A stretch of 64,000 nt of DNA. Source: Aminobacter aminovorans. GTDB taxonomy: Bacteria > Pseudomonadota > Alphaproteobacteria > Rhizobiales > Rhizobiaceae. Position numbers and translations under genes: made by a program. Location of the stretch: positions 4,417,501-4,481,500 of the forward strand of contig NZ_UFSM01000001.1 of the NCBI RefSeq assembly GCF_900445235.1, read 5' to 3'. Of the stretch, positions 32,893 to 42,887 are shown in pieces. A model generated the notes under the pieces. It did not search any database and was not told the origin of the DNA. It worked only from the letters and a program-made list of their open reading frames with translations. How positions within the stretch are numbered: position 1 is the first letter of the stretch; every line of letters begins with the position of its first letter.

Positions 32893-33360
32893 ATGACCGA
32901 CATGAACAGCATCAGCCAGGGCGACGCCGCCCGGGCGGAGATCGACGTCAACGCGCCCGGCGCCATCCGGGTGCTTGTCGCCAAGCTCGGCCTGGACGGC
33001 CATGACCGGGGTGCCAAGGTGGTCGCCCGGATCCTGCGCGACGCCGGCATGGAGGTCGTCTACACCGGCCTCTACAAATCGCCCAAGGACGTGGTCAATG
33101 CCGCCATCCAGGAAGACGTCGACGTCATCGGCGTCAGCCTGCTGTCGGGCTCGCACCTGCCTTTGTTCCAGGAACTCGGCCGTTGCCTCCGGGAAAAGCA
33201 GGCCGAGCATATTTTCGTCGTCGCCGGCGGCGTCATTCCAGAGCATGACTACGCCGCTCTGTCGGAAAGCGGCGTCGACGCCATCGTGCCGCAGGAAGCC
33301 AGGGGCGACCTGATCGTCACGACGATCAGGAAGCTGATCGCCGAACGTGGCCTGAAATGA
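32893..33360 (+). CDS. hcmB: B12-binding small subunit of acyl-CoA mutase (HcmB-like)
   Basis: Binds adenosylcobalamin for the large subunit encoded two genes downstream. The 155-aa protein has the base-off cobalamin motif DGHDRG at residues 35-40, with His37 as the probable cobalt ligand, followed by SLLSGSHL and GGVIPEHDY. This is the flavodoxin-like B12 domain of the methylmalonyl-CoA mutase superfamily, here as a free subunit as in isobutyryl- and 2-hydroxyisobutyryl-CoA mutases. About 20 extra N-terminal residues look disordered. It overlaps the meaB gene by 4 nt. Confidence 0.87.
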   Translation: MTDMNSISQGDAARAEIDVNAPGAIRVLVAKLGLDGHDRGAKVVARILRDAGMEVVYTGLYKSPKDVVNAAIQEDVDVIGVSLLSGSHLPLFQELGRCLREKQAEHIFVVAGGVIPEHDYAALSESGVDAIVPQEARGDLIVTTIRKLIAERGLK

Positions 33361-34355
33361 CGGCGCTTGCCTCATCCCGGCCCGCCCGGCGAACGGCCTA
33401 TGTGCCTTCGGCAGCACTCGTGCCCGAGGTGCTCAAGGGCAGCGTCCTGGCCGTCGCCCGGATGATCTCCCGGGCTGAAGCAGGATATGCCGAAGCAGCC
33501 GACGCCCTGGCCGAGATCTACAGGCACACCGGCAAGGCCCATGTGCTGGGCATCACCGGCGTTCCCGGCGCCGGCAAGTCGACGCTGGTCGCCGCCCTGA
33601 TCAAGGCCTTTGCCGCAGACGGGCACAAGGTCGGCGTGGTTGCCGTCGATCCGAGCAGCCCGTTTTCCGGCGGCGCCATCCTCGGCGACCGGGTGCGGAT
33701 GAGCGAGGCGGCGCAATCCTGCCAGGCCTTCGTCCGCAGCATGGCGACGCGCGGACATCTCGGCGGCCTGGCCCGCGCGACGCTTCAGGCCGTCGATGTG
33801 CTCGATGCCGCCGGCTATTCGCCGATCATCATCGAAACCGTCGGCGTCGGACAGGACGAGGTCGAAGTGGTCACTGCCGCGCATACCATCGTGGTGCTGT
33901 CGGCACCGGGGCTTGGCGACGACATCCAGGCGATCAAGGCCGGCATCCTCGAAATTGCCGACATCCACGCCGTCAGCAAGAGCGACAGGCCCGACGCATC
34001 GGCAACGGTCGCGGCACTGCGCGGCATGATGAGCCTCGGACCTGCAAGACCCGGATCGGGCTGGCAGACGCCTGTGCTGCCGGTCAGTTCGCTGTCGGGC
34101 GAACGGGTCGAGGAGCTTAAGGACGCCATATCAAGGCATTGGGACCATCTCAGGGACAGCGGCGAGTTGCACGAGCGCGAGCGCAGCATCGGCAGGATGC
34201 GGATACTGGGTACCGCCAGGCAGCTTTTCCAGGACAGGTTCAAACGCGACACAGGCGAACTCGAGGCCCACGTTCAGGCGGTGGTGAGCCGGACCATGGA
34301 TCCGGCCGCCGCCGCCTGCCTTTTGCTGGGTTGGGACAATGAGGTGCTGGCATGA
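33357..34355 (+). CDS. meaB: MeaB-type GTPase chaperone of the B12 mutase
   Basis: A 332-aa G3E GTPase that loads and protects adenosylcobalamin on acyl-CoA mutases. The P-loop GVPGAGKST is at residues 68-76, with VDPSSPFSGGAILGDRVRM near 100 and ETVGVGQDEVEV near 160. The guanine-specificity motif, normally NKxD, reads SKSD here, an unusual Asn-to-Ser change. Four-base overlaps on both sides place it between the two mutase subunits, so it is dedicated to this mutase rather than to a housekeeping methylmalonyl-CoA mutase. Confidence 0.88.
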   Translation: MTALASSRPARRTAYVPSAALVPEVLKGSVLAVARMISRAEAGYAEAADALAEIYRHTGKAHVLGITGVPGAGKSTLVAALIKAFAADGHKVGVVAVDPSSPFSGGAILGDRVRMSEAAQSCQAFVRSMATRGHLGGLARATLQAVDVLDAAGYSPIIIETVGVGQDEVEVVTAAHTIVVLSAPGLGDDIQAIKAGILEIADIHAVSKSDRPDASATVAALRGMMSLGPARPGSGWQTPVLPVSSLSGERVEELKDAISRHWDHLRDSGELHERERSIGRMRILGTARQLFQDRFKRDTGELEAHVQAVVSRTMDPAAAACLLLGWDNEVLA

Positions 34356-36043
34356 ATCTGTTCTCAGCCGAGGCGATCGAGGACATCAGGGAAAAGCAGG
34401 CCGCGTGGGAAGCCAACGAACTCGCGGCGGCGCTGAAGGGCAGGCCCGAGGAAAAGGCGGCCTATGAGACGGAATGCGGCATTCCGCTGAAGCGGATCTA
34501 CACCGCCGCCGACGTCGCCGGCATCCCGGCCAGCGATCTCGGATTTCCGGGCGCCTATCCCTTCACCCGCGGCGCCTATCCGACGATGTATCGCGGCCGC
34601 CCCTGGACCATCCGGCAGGTCGCCGGCTTCGGCAATCCCGAGGCGACCAACCAGCGCTACAAATACATGATCCAGACCGGCCAGACCGGGCTGTCGACCG
34701 ACTTCGACCTGCCGACGCTGCTCGGTCTCGATTCGGACGATCCGATGGCCTTCGGCGAGGTCGGGCGCGTCGGCGTGGCGATCGACACGGTCGACGACGT
34801 CGACCGCCTCTTCGACGGCATCGACCTCGAAAAGATCTCGGTGTCGCTGACCATCAATCCCTCGGCCTGGGTGATCTACGCCATGTTCGTCGCGGTGGCG
34901 GAAAAGCGCGGCTACGACCTAACCAAGCTGACCGGCACGCTGCAGGCCGATCCGCTGAAGGAATATGTCGCCCAGAAGGAATGGATTTACCCGGTGCAGC
35001 CCGCCGTCAGGCTGCTGCGCGACCTGATCATGCACAGCGCCACGACGACGCCGAAGCTCAATCCGATCAGCCTCAGCGGCTACCATCTCTCCGATGTCGG
35101 CGGCAACGCGCTGCAGGAGATCGCCTTCATCATGGCCTTCACCATCGCCTATTGCGAGGAGGTCATCGCCGCCGGCATGGACATCGACGACTTCGCGCCC
35201 AGGCTGTCGTTCTTCTTCATCAGCCACCAGGATTTCTTCGAACAGATCTGCAAGTTCAGGGCGGCCCGGCGGGTCTACGCCAAGATCATGTCCGAGCAGT
35301 TCCACGCCCAGAAGCCGGAATCGATGCGCCTCAGGGTGCATGTGCAGACGGCGGCGATGAGCCTGACCAAGGTCGAGCACCACAACAACCTGATGCGCAC
35401 GGCGATCCAGGCCCTGGGCGCGGTGCTCGGCGGCTGCCAGAGCATGCACACCAACGGCCTCGACGAGGCCTTCGCCATCCCGACCGAGGAGGCGATGAAG
35501 CTGGCGATCCGGACCCAGCAGATCATCCGCGACGAGATCAACGTGACGTCGGTGATCGATCCGCTCGGCGGCTCCTATTTCGTCGAGCGCCTGACGCGCG
35601 ACATGGAGAACGAAATCTGGAAGGTGCTGGACGAGGTCAAGGAGCGGGGCGGCGCCATCAGGCTGGTCGAGGAAGGCTGGTTCCAGCAGAAGCTGGCCGA
35701 CTCCGCCTACGCAACCTTCAAGAAGATCGACAGCGGCGAAAAGGTCTCGGTCGGCGTCAACCGGCATGTCGACGAAACCAGCGGTTCCGCCGAGGTCCAC
35801 ATCCATCCTTATGACGACCAGTGCACCCAGCTGCAGATCGACCGCCTCAACGCGGTGCGGACCGACAGGGACAACGGGCGGGTCAAGCAGTTGCTCGGCG
35901 AACTCGCCGAACAGGCCCTGTCAGACGACATCAACCTGCTGCCCAAGACGATAGAGCTGGTGAAGGCGCGTGCAACACTCGGCGAGATCTGCAGCGCGCT
36001 GAGGGACGTCTGGGGCTCCTACGCCGAGCCGATGATCGTATGA
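34352..36043 (+). CDS. hcmA: B12-dependent acyl-CoA mutase large subunit, 2-hydroxyisobutyryl-CoA-mutase-like
   Basis: Catalytic TIM-barrel subunit of a carbon-skeleton mutase, 563 aa, close to the 562-residue HcmA. Methylmalonyl-CoA mutase has Tyr in IRQYAGF and Arg in the xVRN loop to hold the malonyl carboxylate; here these are Val90 (IRQVAGF) and Gln208 (YVAQKEW). Asp117 (GLSTDFDLPT) matches the Asp that holds the substrate hydroxyl in 2-hydroxyisobutyryl-CoA mutase. His245 (SGYHLSD) is present. The expected reaction is 2-hydroxy-2-methylacyl-CoA to 3-hydroxyacyl-CoA, but Val instead of Ile90 suggests a different or larger substrate. It is coupled to meaB by ATGA. Confidence 0.85.
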   Translation: MNLFSAEAIEDIREKQAAWEANELAAALKGRPEEKAAYETECGIPLKRIYTAADVAGIPASDLGFPGAYPFTRGAYPTMYRGRPWTIRQVAGFGNPEATNQRYKYMIQTGQTGLSTDFDLPTLLGLDSDDPMAFGEVGRVGVAIDTVDDVDRLFDGIDLEKISVSLTINPSAWVIYAMFVAVAEKRGYDLTKLTGTLQADPLKEYVAQKEWIYPVQPAVRLLRDLIMHSATTTPKLNPISLSGYHLSDVGGNALQEIAFIMAFTIAYCEEVIAAGMDIDDFAPRLSFFFISHQDFFEQICKFRAARRVYAKIMSEQFHAQKPESMRLRVHVQTAAMSLTKVEHHNNLMRTAIQALGAVLGGCQSMHTNGLDEAFAIPTEEAMKLAIRTQQIIRDEINVTSVIDPLGGSYFVERLTRDMENEIWKVLDEVKERGGAIRLVEEGWFQQKLADSAYATFKKIDSGEKVSVGVNRHVDETSGSAEVHIHPYDDQCTQLQIDRLNAVRTDRDNGRVKQLLGELAEQALSDDINLLPKTIELVKARATLGEICSALRDVWGSYAEPMIV

Positions 36044-36053
36044 GGACCCCATC

Positions 36054-36803
36054 ATGACCAGAACAGTCATTTCGACGGACGACGGCGCCATCAGCTGGAT
36101 CAGGCTGAACCGGCCGGAACGGCTCAACGCCATGAATGGCGATCTCGTCAATGAGCTCTCGGCAGCGCTGGCAGCGGCCGAGACGAGGGCTGCCACCCGC
36201 GTCGTCATCCTGCACGGCGAAGGCCGCGCCTTCTGCTCCGGCGACGACCTGAAAGATCTCGACGCGCAGACCACTTCCGAGGCGGCGACGCAGGCCTGGG
36301 TCGAGTCCATCCAGGAGATCACGCTGCAGATCATGCAGTCGCGCAAGATCGTCATTGCCGCGGTGCATGGCTGGTGCGTCGGCGGCGCGCTGGAATGGGT
36401 GGTCAATTGCGACTTCCGGCTGTTTGCCGACACCACGCGCTGGTTCTTCCCCGAAGTCGGCTACGGCCTGTTCGTGACAGGCGGGGTGACGGCACTTCTG
36501 ACCAAGCAGGTCGGGCCGCAGATCGCCAAGGAATTGATGATCCTCGGCGAACGTCACGATGCCGCCAAGGCGGTCGAGGTCGGCATCGCTTGGAAGCTGG
36601 TTGCCGAGACCGAGCTGCTCGAGGCGGCAAGAACGCTGGCGCTGGCGATCGCCGCCCGGCCCGAAGAGGCGGTCGCCGACATCAAGCACGCCATCAACGA
36701 AGGTTTCCACTCCTCGCTCGCCGCCGCCATGGCGCTCGAGACCAAGGCCACGGTCAGCGGCTTTCTCTCCGCCGAAGCGCAGGCCCGGGCAAAAAGGTTC
36801 TGA
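36054..36803 (+). CDS. Enoyl-CoA hydratase/isomerase family protein
   Basis: A 249-aa crotonase-fold enzyme. Both hydratase glutamates are present with the usual 20-residue spacing: Glu114 (GALEWVV) and Glu134 (FPEVGYG). The CoA/oxyanion segment is FCSGDDLKDLD near residue 60. It could hydrate crotonyl-type CoA esters or, less likely, carry out ammonia elimination from an aminoacyl-CoA. It lies 10 nt after hcmA and 7 nt before the acyl-CoA ligase gene, so it belongs to the same transcript. Confidence 0.85.
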   Translation: MTRTVISTDDGAISWIRLNRPERLNAMNGDLVNELSAALAAAETRAATRVVILHGEGRAFCSGDDLKDLDAQTTSEAATQAWVESIQEITLQIMQSRKIVIAAVHGWCVGGALEWVVNCDFRLFADTTRWFFPEVGYGLFVTGGVTALLTKQVGPQIAKELMILGERHDAAKAVEVGIAWKLVAETELLEAARTLALAIAARPEEAVADIKHAINEGFHSSLAAAMALETKATVSGFLSAEAQARAKRF

Positions 36804-36810
36804 ATGCGCC

Positions 36811-38436
36811 ATGACACCAAGCGTCTCATCTCCCGCCTACATCCCCGGCAAAAGCGACGACGAGTTGGAGAACCGGGTGCTGCCGCGGATCCTGCTGCGC
36901 CAAGCCGAGCGCTTCGGCAGCAAGCCGTTCATCGACGTCTGCGGGCGCAGCGCAAGCTTCGAGGAGATGCTGCTGGTGTCGAGCCGGCTGGCGCGCGGCC
37001 TGCGCCAACTGGGCGTCAAGAGGTCGGACCGCGTGGCGATGCTGCTGCCCAACTGCTTCGAGCTCGTCGCGTTGTGGTTCGCGACATCGAGCCTGGGGGC
37101 GATCGAGGTGCCGACCAATCCCGGCCTGAAAGGCGACCTGCTCTGCCACAACCTGAACAATTCAGGCGCCGAGGTGCTGGTGACCGATGCCGGCGCGCTG
37201 GCGGAGCTCGCCAAGGTGCAGGACAGCCTGCCCAGCCTGCGGACGCTGATCCTCGTCGGCACCGACCCCACTGAGGCGCGGGCGGCGGGCATCAGGATCG
37301 ACCGCATCGTCGCCTTCGACGACTGCATGGTACAGCAGCTGGGTTTCGACCTCGTCGACGTCCACTACGCCGACCCGATGGCGATCCTCTACACCTCCGG
37401 CACGACAGGCCCGGCCAAGGGGGCATTGATGTCGCACCATCATTGTTATGCCTGGGCGGCGGCTATGGCGGCCAACCTCGGCTACACCAGCGGCGACAGC
37501 TACTTCTCGGCCCTGCCTTTGTTTCACACCGATGCCCAGATGTTCGGCGTGCTGCTGCCTTTGATATACGGCACGAAAACGACGCTGGTCGAAAGCTTCA
37601 GGGCCTCGAGGTTCTGGGACCAGCTTCGCTCCAGCGGCGCAACCGCGACCAATCTGCTCGGTGCGATGGCCGTCATCCTGATGCGTGCCGCGCCATCGGA
37701 CAACGACCGCAACAATCCGGTCCGGGTGTGCCAGTGCATTCCGATGGTGCCGGACCGGGAGGCCTTCGAACGCCGCTTCGACATGCGGCTCGTCACCGGC
37801 TACGGCCAGACCGAAACCAGCTTCGTCACCCTGGATACGGTGGACGAGACCCGTCCCGGGTCCTGCGGCCGGCCGCATCCGGACTGGCAGGTGGCGATCG
37901 TCGACGAGGCCGACAGGCCGCTGCCGCCCGGCAGCATAGGCGAGATCGTCTCGCGCCCGACTAAGAGCTGGAGCATGTTCTCGGGCTATTACCGCGCCGA
38001 GGCCAAGACGGTGCAGACGCTCCGGAACCTCTGGTACCACTCGGGCGACGCCGGCTATATGGACAAGGACGGCTGGCTCTATTTCAAGCATCGGCTGAAC
38101 GAGGCGATCCGCCGCCGCGGCGAAAACATCTCCGCCTATGAGGTCGAGACGGTCGCCGAGAAGCATCCCGACATTCTGGAAAGTGCTGCTTTCGGGATTC
38201 CCTCCGAATTCACCGAAGAGGACATCATGGTCGTGGCCCTGCGGCGGGCCGGCTCGACCGTGGAGGCGGCCGACCTGCTCGACCATTTCAGGGAGCTCGC
38301 GCCCCGTCACATGGTGCCGCGCTACATCGAGATCACCGACACGCCGTTGCCGCGAACGCCGACGGAGAAGGTGGCGCGGAACACCTTGCGCCAGCGCGGC
38401 GTGGGGCCTGCCACTTTCGACCGGGGTGAGCGTTAG
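36811..38436 (+). CDS. Acyl-CoA ligase (AMP-forming) of the dgd-hcm cluster
   Basis: A 541-aa ANL-superfamily ligase. The phosphate loop YTSGTTGPAKG is near residue 193, GYGQTETSF near 330, YHSGDAGYMDKDG near 410 and the catalytic Lys520 in PTEKVAR. By position it should activate the acid that feeds the mutase, for example a 2-hydroxy-2-methyl acid. It shares the family of crotonobetaine/carnitine-type ligases by general appearance. The ATG at 36811 begins 7 nt after the hydratase stop; the frame is open further upstream only as a shadow of that gene. Confidence 0.85.
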   Translation: MTPSVSSPAYIPGKSDDELENRVLPRILLRQAERFGSKPFIDVCGRSASFEEMLLVSSRLARGLRQLGVKRSDRVAMLLPNCFELVALWFATSSLGAIEVPTNPGLKGDLLCHNLNNSGAEVLVTDAGALAELAKVQDSLPSLRTLILVGTDPTEARAAGIRIDRIVAFDDCMVQQLGFDLVDVHYADPMAILYTSGTTGPAKGALMSHHHCYAWAAAMAANLGYTSGDSYFSALPLFHTDAQMFGVLLPLIYGTKTTLVESFRASRFWDQLRSSGATATNLLGAMAVILMRAAPSDNDRNNPVRVCQCIPMVPDREAFERRFDMRLVTGYGQTETSFVTLDTVDETRPGSCGRPHPDWQVAIVDEADRPLPPGSIGEIVSRPTKSWSMFSGYYRAEAKTVQTLRNLWYHSGDAGYMDKDGWLYFKHRLNEAIRRRGENISAYEVETVAEKHPDILESAAFGIPSEFTEEDIMVVALRRAGSTVEAADLLDHFRELAPRHMVPRYIEITDTPLPRTPTEKVARNTLRQRGVGPATFDRGER

Positions 38437-38464
38437 CGCGGGAGCAGATGCGGTGGAACGTCGG

Positions 38465-39538
38465 ATGGTCGCCCCCTGTTTCGTCGACGATACGCTCGAA
38501 TGCCTGCGCCGCCACGACGTTCCCATAGCGCCTCTGCTGGCGCAGCTGGGGCTGCCGCCCATCATCTCGGAACCGATCTCGGCGCGACAGTATGGCGCGC
38601 TCTGGCGGGCGGTGGCCGAGGCCATGGACGACGAGTTCTTCGGCGAAGGCGCGCGGCCGATGCGCTCGGGCAGCTTTGCCCTTTTGTGCCATGCGGTGCT
38701 GACGACAACGACGCTCGAGCATGCGCTGCGGCGCAGCCTGCGCTTCCTGCGTGTCGTGCTCGACGATCCGCATGGCGAACTGATCATCCGGGACGGACTG
38801 GCGGAGGTCACCCTGCGCGATGCCGGCCCGCTGCGCTCGGCCTTTGCCTACCGTACCTTCTGGATCATCGTGCACGGCCTGAACTGCTGGCTCGTCGGCC
38901 GGCGCCTGCCGATCCGCTGGGTCGATTTCAAATGCAGCGCGCCGCCGACCGGAACCGACTATCGCCTGTTCTTCGGCGCCCCGGTGCGCTTCGACCAGCC
39001 CGAGACGCGGCTGGTCTTCGACGCCGATTTCCTCAAGCTGCCCGTCATCCGCGACAGCAGCGCCCTGCGCGAATTCCTGCGCCAGGCACCGGCCAACATA
39101 TTGGTGCGCTATCGCCATGACGATGGGCTTTCCGCTGGCATACGCGGACGCCTGCATGGCCTGGTTCCTTCGGCCTGGCCGAGCCTCGGCAACCTCGCCA
39201 CCGGCATGCGCATACAGGAGCCGACCTTGCGCCGCCGGCTGCAGCAGGAAGGCCAGACCTATCGTTCGATCAAGGACGAGATGCGTCGCGCCTTGGCCAT
39301 GGAAGCGCTGTTGAGCGGCGGACGGACGGTCGCCGACGTGGCCGCCGACATCGGCTTTTCCGAACCGAGTGCCTTCCATCGCGCCTTCCACAAATGGACA
39401 GGCAAGAGCCCGGCATCGTTTCGCCGGGAGGCCATCGTCATCGCCGACACAGAGGACGGTCCAGCCTCGAGCCCGCACGCGCCCTACGCGCAGGGTGCGG
39501 CGACCGGCAAACATTGCAAAATCGATCACCAAATCTGA
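38465..39538 (+). CDS. AraC-family transcriptional regulator (Arabinose_bd/OruR type)
   Basis: A 357-aa regulator. The N-terminal ligand domain starts LECLRRHDVPIAPLLAQLGLP and resembles the arabinose-binding-like domain found in OruR-type regulators. The C-terminal double HTH includes ADVAADIGFSEPSAFHRAFHKWTGKSPASFRRE at about residues 290-325. The exact start is uncertain: GTGs at 38426 and 38453 are in frame, and the former overlaps the ligase stop. The cluster thus has two regulators, LysR at its head and AraC in the middle, which suggests control by more than one metabolite. Confidence 0.83.
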   Translation: MVAPCFVDDTLECLRRHDVPIAPLLAQLGLPPIISEPISARQYGALWRAVAEAMDDEFFGEGARPMRSGSFALLCHAVLTTTTLEHALRRSLRFLRVVLDDPHGELIIRDGLAEVTLRDAGPLRSAFAYRTFWIIVHGLNCWLVGRRLPIRWVDFKCSAPPTGTDYRLFFGAPVRFDQPETRLVFDADFLKLPVIRDSSALREFLRQAPANILVRYRHDDGLSAGIRGRLHGLVPSAWPSLGNLATGMRIQEPTLRRRLQQEGQTYRSIKDEMRRALAMEALLSGGRTVADVAADIGFSEPSAFHRAFHKWTGKSPASFRREAIVIADTEDGPASSPHAPYAQGAATGKHCKIDHQI

Positions 39539-39610
39539 GCGCGGCGGTCATCGCCGGTCCTCTTGCTTCGTAGCAACATGCCCGGGAGAACAACGCATCC
39601 GGGCCGAGCA

Positions 39611-40378
<768 letters not shown>

Positions 40379-40400
40379 GCACTTTGAGGAGGAAGGCTGG

Positions 40401-41621
40401 GTGAACAGTCATGATCCGGTGGTCATAGCAGGGGCAGCGAGGACGCCTCTTGGCGCCTTCCAGGGAAGCCTGAAGGAGGTCCCCGCCGCACAGCTCGGCG
40501 CCGCGACCATCCGCGCCACCCTCGAACGGTCGGGGTTCGGCCGCGTCGACAAGGTGCTGATGGGCTGCGTCCTGGCCGCCGGCCAGGGCCAGGCGCCGGC
40601 ACGCCAGGCAGCGCTTGCGGCCGGGCTGCCGCTCGATGTCGGCGCCACCACGGTCAACAAGATGTGCGGCTCCGGCATGATGTCGGCAATGCTGGCGCAT
40701 GACCTCATCGCCGCTGGATCGGCCAGGACGATCGTCGCCGGCGGCATGGAAAGCATGTCGAACGCGCCTTACCTGCTCGACCGCGCCCGCTCCGGCTACC
40801 GCATCGGCCATCATCGCCTCGTCGACCACATGTATCTCGACGGGCTCGAGGACGCCTATGACAAGGGGCGCCTGATGGGCACGTTCGCCGAGGACTGTGC
40901 CGAGGCCTACGGCTTCACGCGCGATGCGCAGGACAGCTTCGCCCTGCAGTCGCTCGACAGGGCACGCCAGGCCGCGGCCGATGGGCGTTTTCGTGACGAG
41001 ATCGTCCCGGTCACGACACCGGACGGCAAGGCAGAACGGCTGGTCGGCGACGACGAGCCGCCCGAAAAGGCCCGCCCCGACAGGATCGCCCTGCTGAAGC
41101 CGGCCTTCCGCGACGGCGGCACGGTGACGGCGGCCAATTCCTCGTCGATCTCGGATGGTGCCGCGGCTCTCGCGCTGATGCGCCGCTCGGCGGCGGACAG
41201 AGCCGGCCTCGCCCCTCTCGCAACAATTCGCGGGCACGTCACCCATGCCCAAGCGCCGCATCTCTTCACCTCGGCGCCGGTCGGCGCCATGCGCAAGCTT
41301 GGCGAGAAGATCGGCTGGCGTCTCGAGGACGTCGATCTTTTCGAGATCAACGAGGCCTTCGCCGTGGTGCCGATGGTCGCGATGGTCGCGATGGTCGCGA
41401 TGGTCGCGATGGTCGCGATGGTCGAGCTCGACCTGCCGCGCGACAAGGTCAACGTCCATGGCGGCGCCTGCGCGCTCGGCCATCCGATCGGCGCCTCGGG
41501 GGCGCGCATCCTCGTCACGCTTGTAGCGGCGCTGCGCCAGCACGGGCTGCGGCGCGGCATCGCTTCGGTCTGCATCGGCGGCGGCGAGGCGACCGCGATG
41601 GCTGTGGAGCTGATGTCCTAG
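40401..41621 (+). CDS. Acetyl-CoA acetyltransferase (thiolase) with in-frame repeat insertion
   Basis: Thiolytically cleaves a 3-ketoacyl-CoA such as acetoacetyl-CoA. The 406-aa protein has the nucleophile Cys89 (NKMCGSG), the NEAF motif at 317-320, His361 (ALGHPIG) and the second Cys391 (VCIGGGEA). A GTG start at 40401 follows GAGGAGGAAGG. Odd: residues 325-339 are five exact Met-Val-Ala triplets encoded by a 9-bp repeat in the helix right after NEAF. Relatives normally have about one such unit, so roughly 12 residues look inserted near the active site and may impair folding or activity. Confidence 0.88.
   Translation: MNSHDPVVIAGAARTPLGAFQGSLKEVPAAQLGAATIRATLERSGFGRVDKVLMGCVLAAGQGQAPARQAALAAGLPLDVGATTVNKMCGSGMMSAMLAHDLIAAGSARTIVAGGMESMSNAPYLLDRARSGYRIGHHRLVDHMYLDGLEDAYDKGRLMGTFAEDCAEAYGFTRDAQDSFALQSLDRARQAAADGRFRDEIVPVTTPDGKAERLVGDDEPPEKARPDRIALLKPAFRDGGTVTAANSSSISDGAAALALMRRSAADRAGLAPLATIRGHVTHAQAPHLFTSAPVGAMRKLGEKIGWRLEDVDLFEINEAFAVVPMVAMVAMVAMVAMVAMVELDLPRDKVNVHGGACALGHPIGASGARILVTLVAALRQHGLRRGIASVCIGGGEATAMAVELMS
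41373..41424 (+). repeat. 9-bp minisatellite (ATGGTCGCG) inside the thiolase gene
   Basis: Five identical consecutive copies at 41373-41417 and a 7-bp partial sixth (41418-41424). They encode (Met-Val-Ala)5 followed by Met-Val-Glu and keep the frame. Perfect identity between copies indicates recent slippage. Confidence 0.96.
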
Positions 41622-41754
41622 ACGACCGCAAGGCGAAGGCCGCCGTTCAACAAGGGAACATCGGCGGCGGGTCCGGAACGGTCAGCCTTGCGCGAAACGT
41701 GGGCATCGCGGCAAGGCATCACGCAACGCCCACAATGCCAATGGGAGTCTCCAC

Positions 41755-42876
41755 ATGAAAAAATCGCTGTTGTCAGCAGTTGCCTTGACCGCGCTGGTCG
41801 CCTTTGGCGGCACGGCCTGGGCCGACATCGTCATCGGCGTCGCCGGCCCGATCACCGGACCCAACGCCGCCTTCGGCGCGCAGTTCCAGAAGGGTGCCGA
41901 ACAGGCGGCCGCCGACATCAACGCCGCCGGCGGCGTGCTCGGCGAGCAGATCAGGATCCAGGTCGGCGACGACGTCTCCGACCCCAAGCAGGGCATTTCG
42001 GTGGCCAACAAATTCGTCGCCGACGGCGTCAAATATGTCGTCGGCCACTTCAATTCGGGCGTGTCGATCCCGGCCTCCGAGGTCTATGCCGAAAATGGCG
42101 TGCTCGAGATCTCGCCGGCTTCGACCAACCCGCAATATACCGAGCGCGGCCTGTGGAACACCTTCCGCACCTGCGGCCGCGACGATCAGCAAGGCAAGGT
42201 CGCCGGCGACTACATCGCCGCCAATTTCAAGGACGCCAAGATCGCGATGATCCACGACAAGAGCCCTTATGGCCAGGGGCTTGTCGACGTCGCCAAGGCG
42301 GTGCTCAACGGCAACGGCATCAACGAGGTGCTGTATGAAGGCATCAATATCGGCGACAAGGATTTCTCGGCCCTCATCGGCAAGCTGAAGCAGGCCGGCG
42401 TCAGCCTGATCTATTTCGGCGGCCTGCACACCGAGGCCGGCCTGATCATGCGCCAGTCGGCCGACCAGGGCCTGAAGGCCATCCTGTTCTCGGGCGACGG
42501 CATGGTGTCGAACGAGCTCGCTTCGATCGCCGGCGACGCCGTGGTCGGCACGCTCAACACCTTCTCGCCCGATCCGCGCAAGAATCCGGCGGCAAAGGAT
42601 CTCGTCGAGAATTTCCGCGCCAAGGGTTTCGAGCCTGAGGCCTATACGCTGTACTCCTATGCCGCGGTCCAGATCATCGCCGCCGCCATAACCAAGACGG
42701 GCGCGGCCGACGACGCCCAGAAGGTCGCCGAGACGATGAGAGCGAACGGTCCCTGGACGACGGCGATCGGCGACATCGGCTACGACGCCAAGGGCGACAT
42801 CACCCGTCCCGACTACGTCATCTATGAATGGAAGCGAGGCGACGACGGCAAGCCGACCTATGCCCAGAAGCAGTAG
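41755..42876 (+). CDS. Branched-chain-amino-acid-type ABC substrate-binding protein
   Basis: A 373-aa periplasmic protein with a Sec signal ([19 protein letters not shown], cleavage after TAWA, about residue 23) and a Peripla_BP_6 (LivJ-like) fold starting [17 protein letters not shown]. No permease or ATPase genes accompany it, so it must use a transporter encoded elsewhere. Its position at the end of the dgd-hcm train, 133 nt after the thiolase, suggests it captures the pathway substrate, such as a 2-methyl-2-amino acid. GGGAG precedes the ATG. Confidence 0.88.
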   Translation: MKKSLLSAVALTALVAFGGTAWADIVIGVAGPITGPNAAFGAQFQKGAEQAAADINAAGGVLGEQIRIQVGDDVSDPKQGISVANKFVADGVKYVVGHFNSGVSIPASEVYAENGVLEISPASTNPQYTERGLWNTFRTCGRDDQQGKVAGDYIAANFKDAKIAMIHDKSPYGQGLVDVAKAVLNGNGINEVLYEGINIGDKDFSALIGKLKQAGVSLIYFGGLHTEAGLIMRQSADQGLKAILFSGDGMVSNELASIAGDAVVGTLNTFSPDPRKNPAAKDLVENFRAKGFEPEAYTLYSYAAVQIIAAAITKTGAADDAQKVAETMRANGPWTTAIGDIGYDAKGDITRPDYVIYEWKRGDDGKPTYAQKQ

Positions 42877-42887
42877 CGTCTGAGGGA

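Noticed and set aside
34352..36043. Methylmalonyl-CoA mutase
   Set aside because: The Tyr and Arg that bind the malonyl carboxylate are Val90 and Gln208, the B12 domain is on a separate protein, and Asp117 of the hydroxyacyl-CoA mutase group is present.
36559..36810. N-terminal extension of the acyl-CoA ligase
   Set aside because: The extension overlaps the C-terminal coding part of the hydratase in another frame; the ligase family N-terminus starts at 36811.
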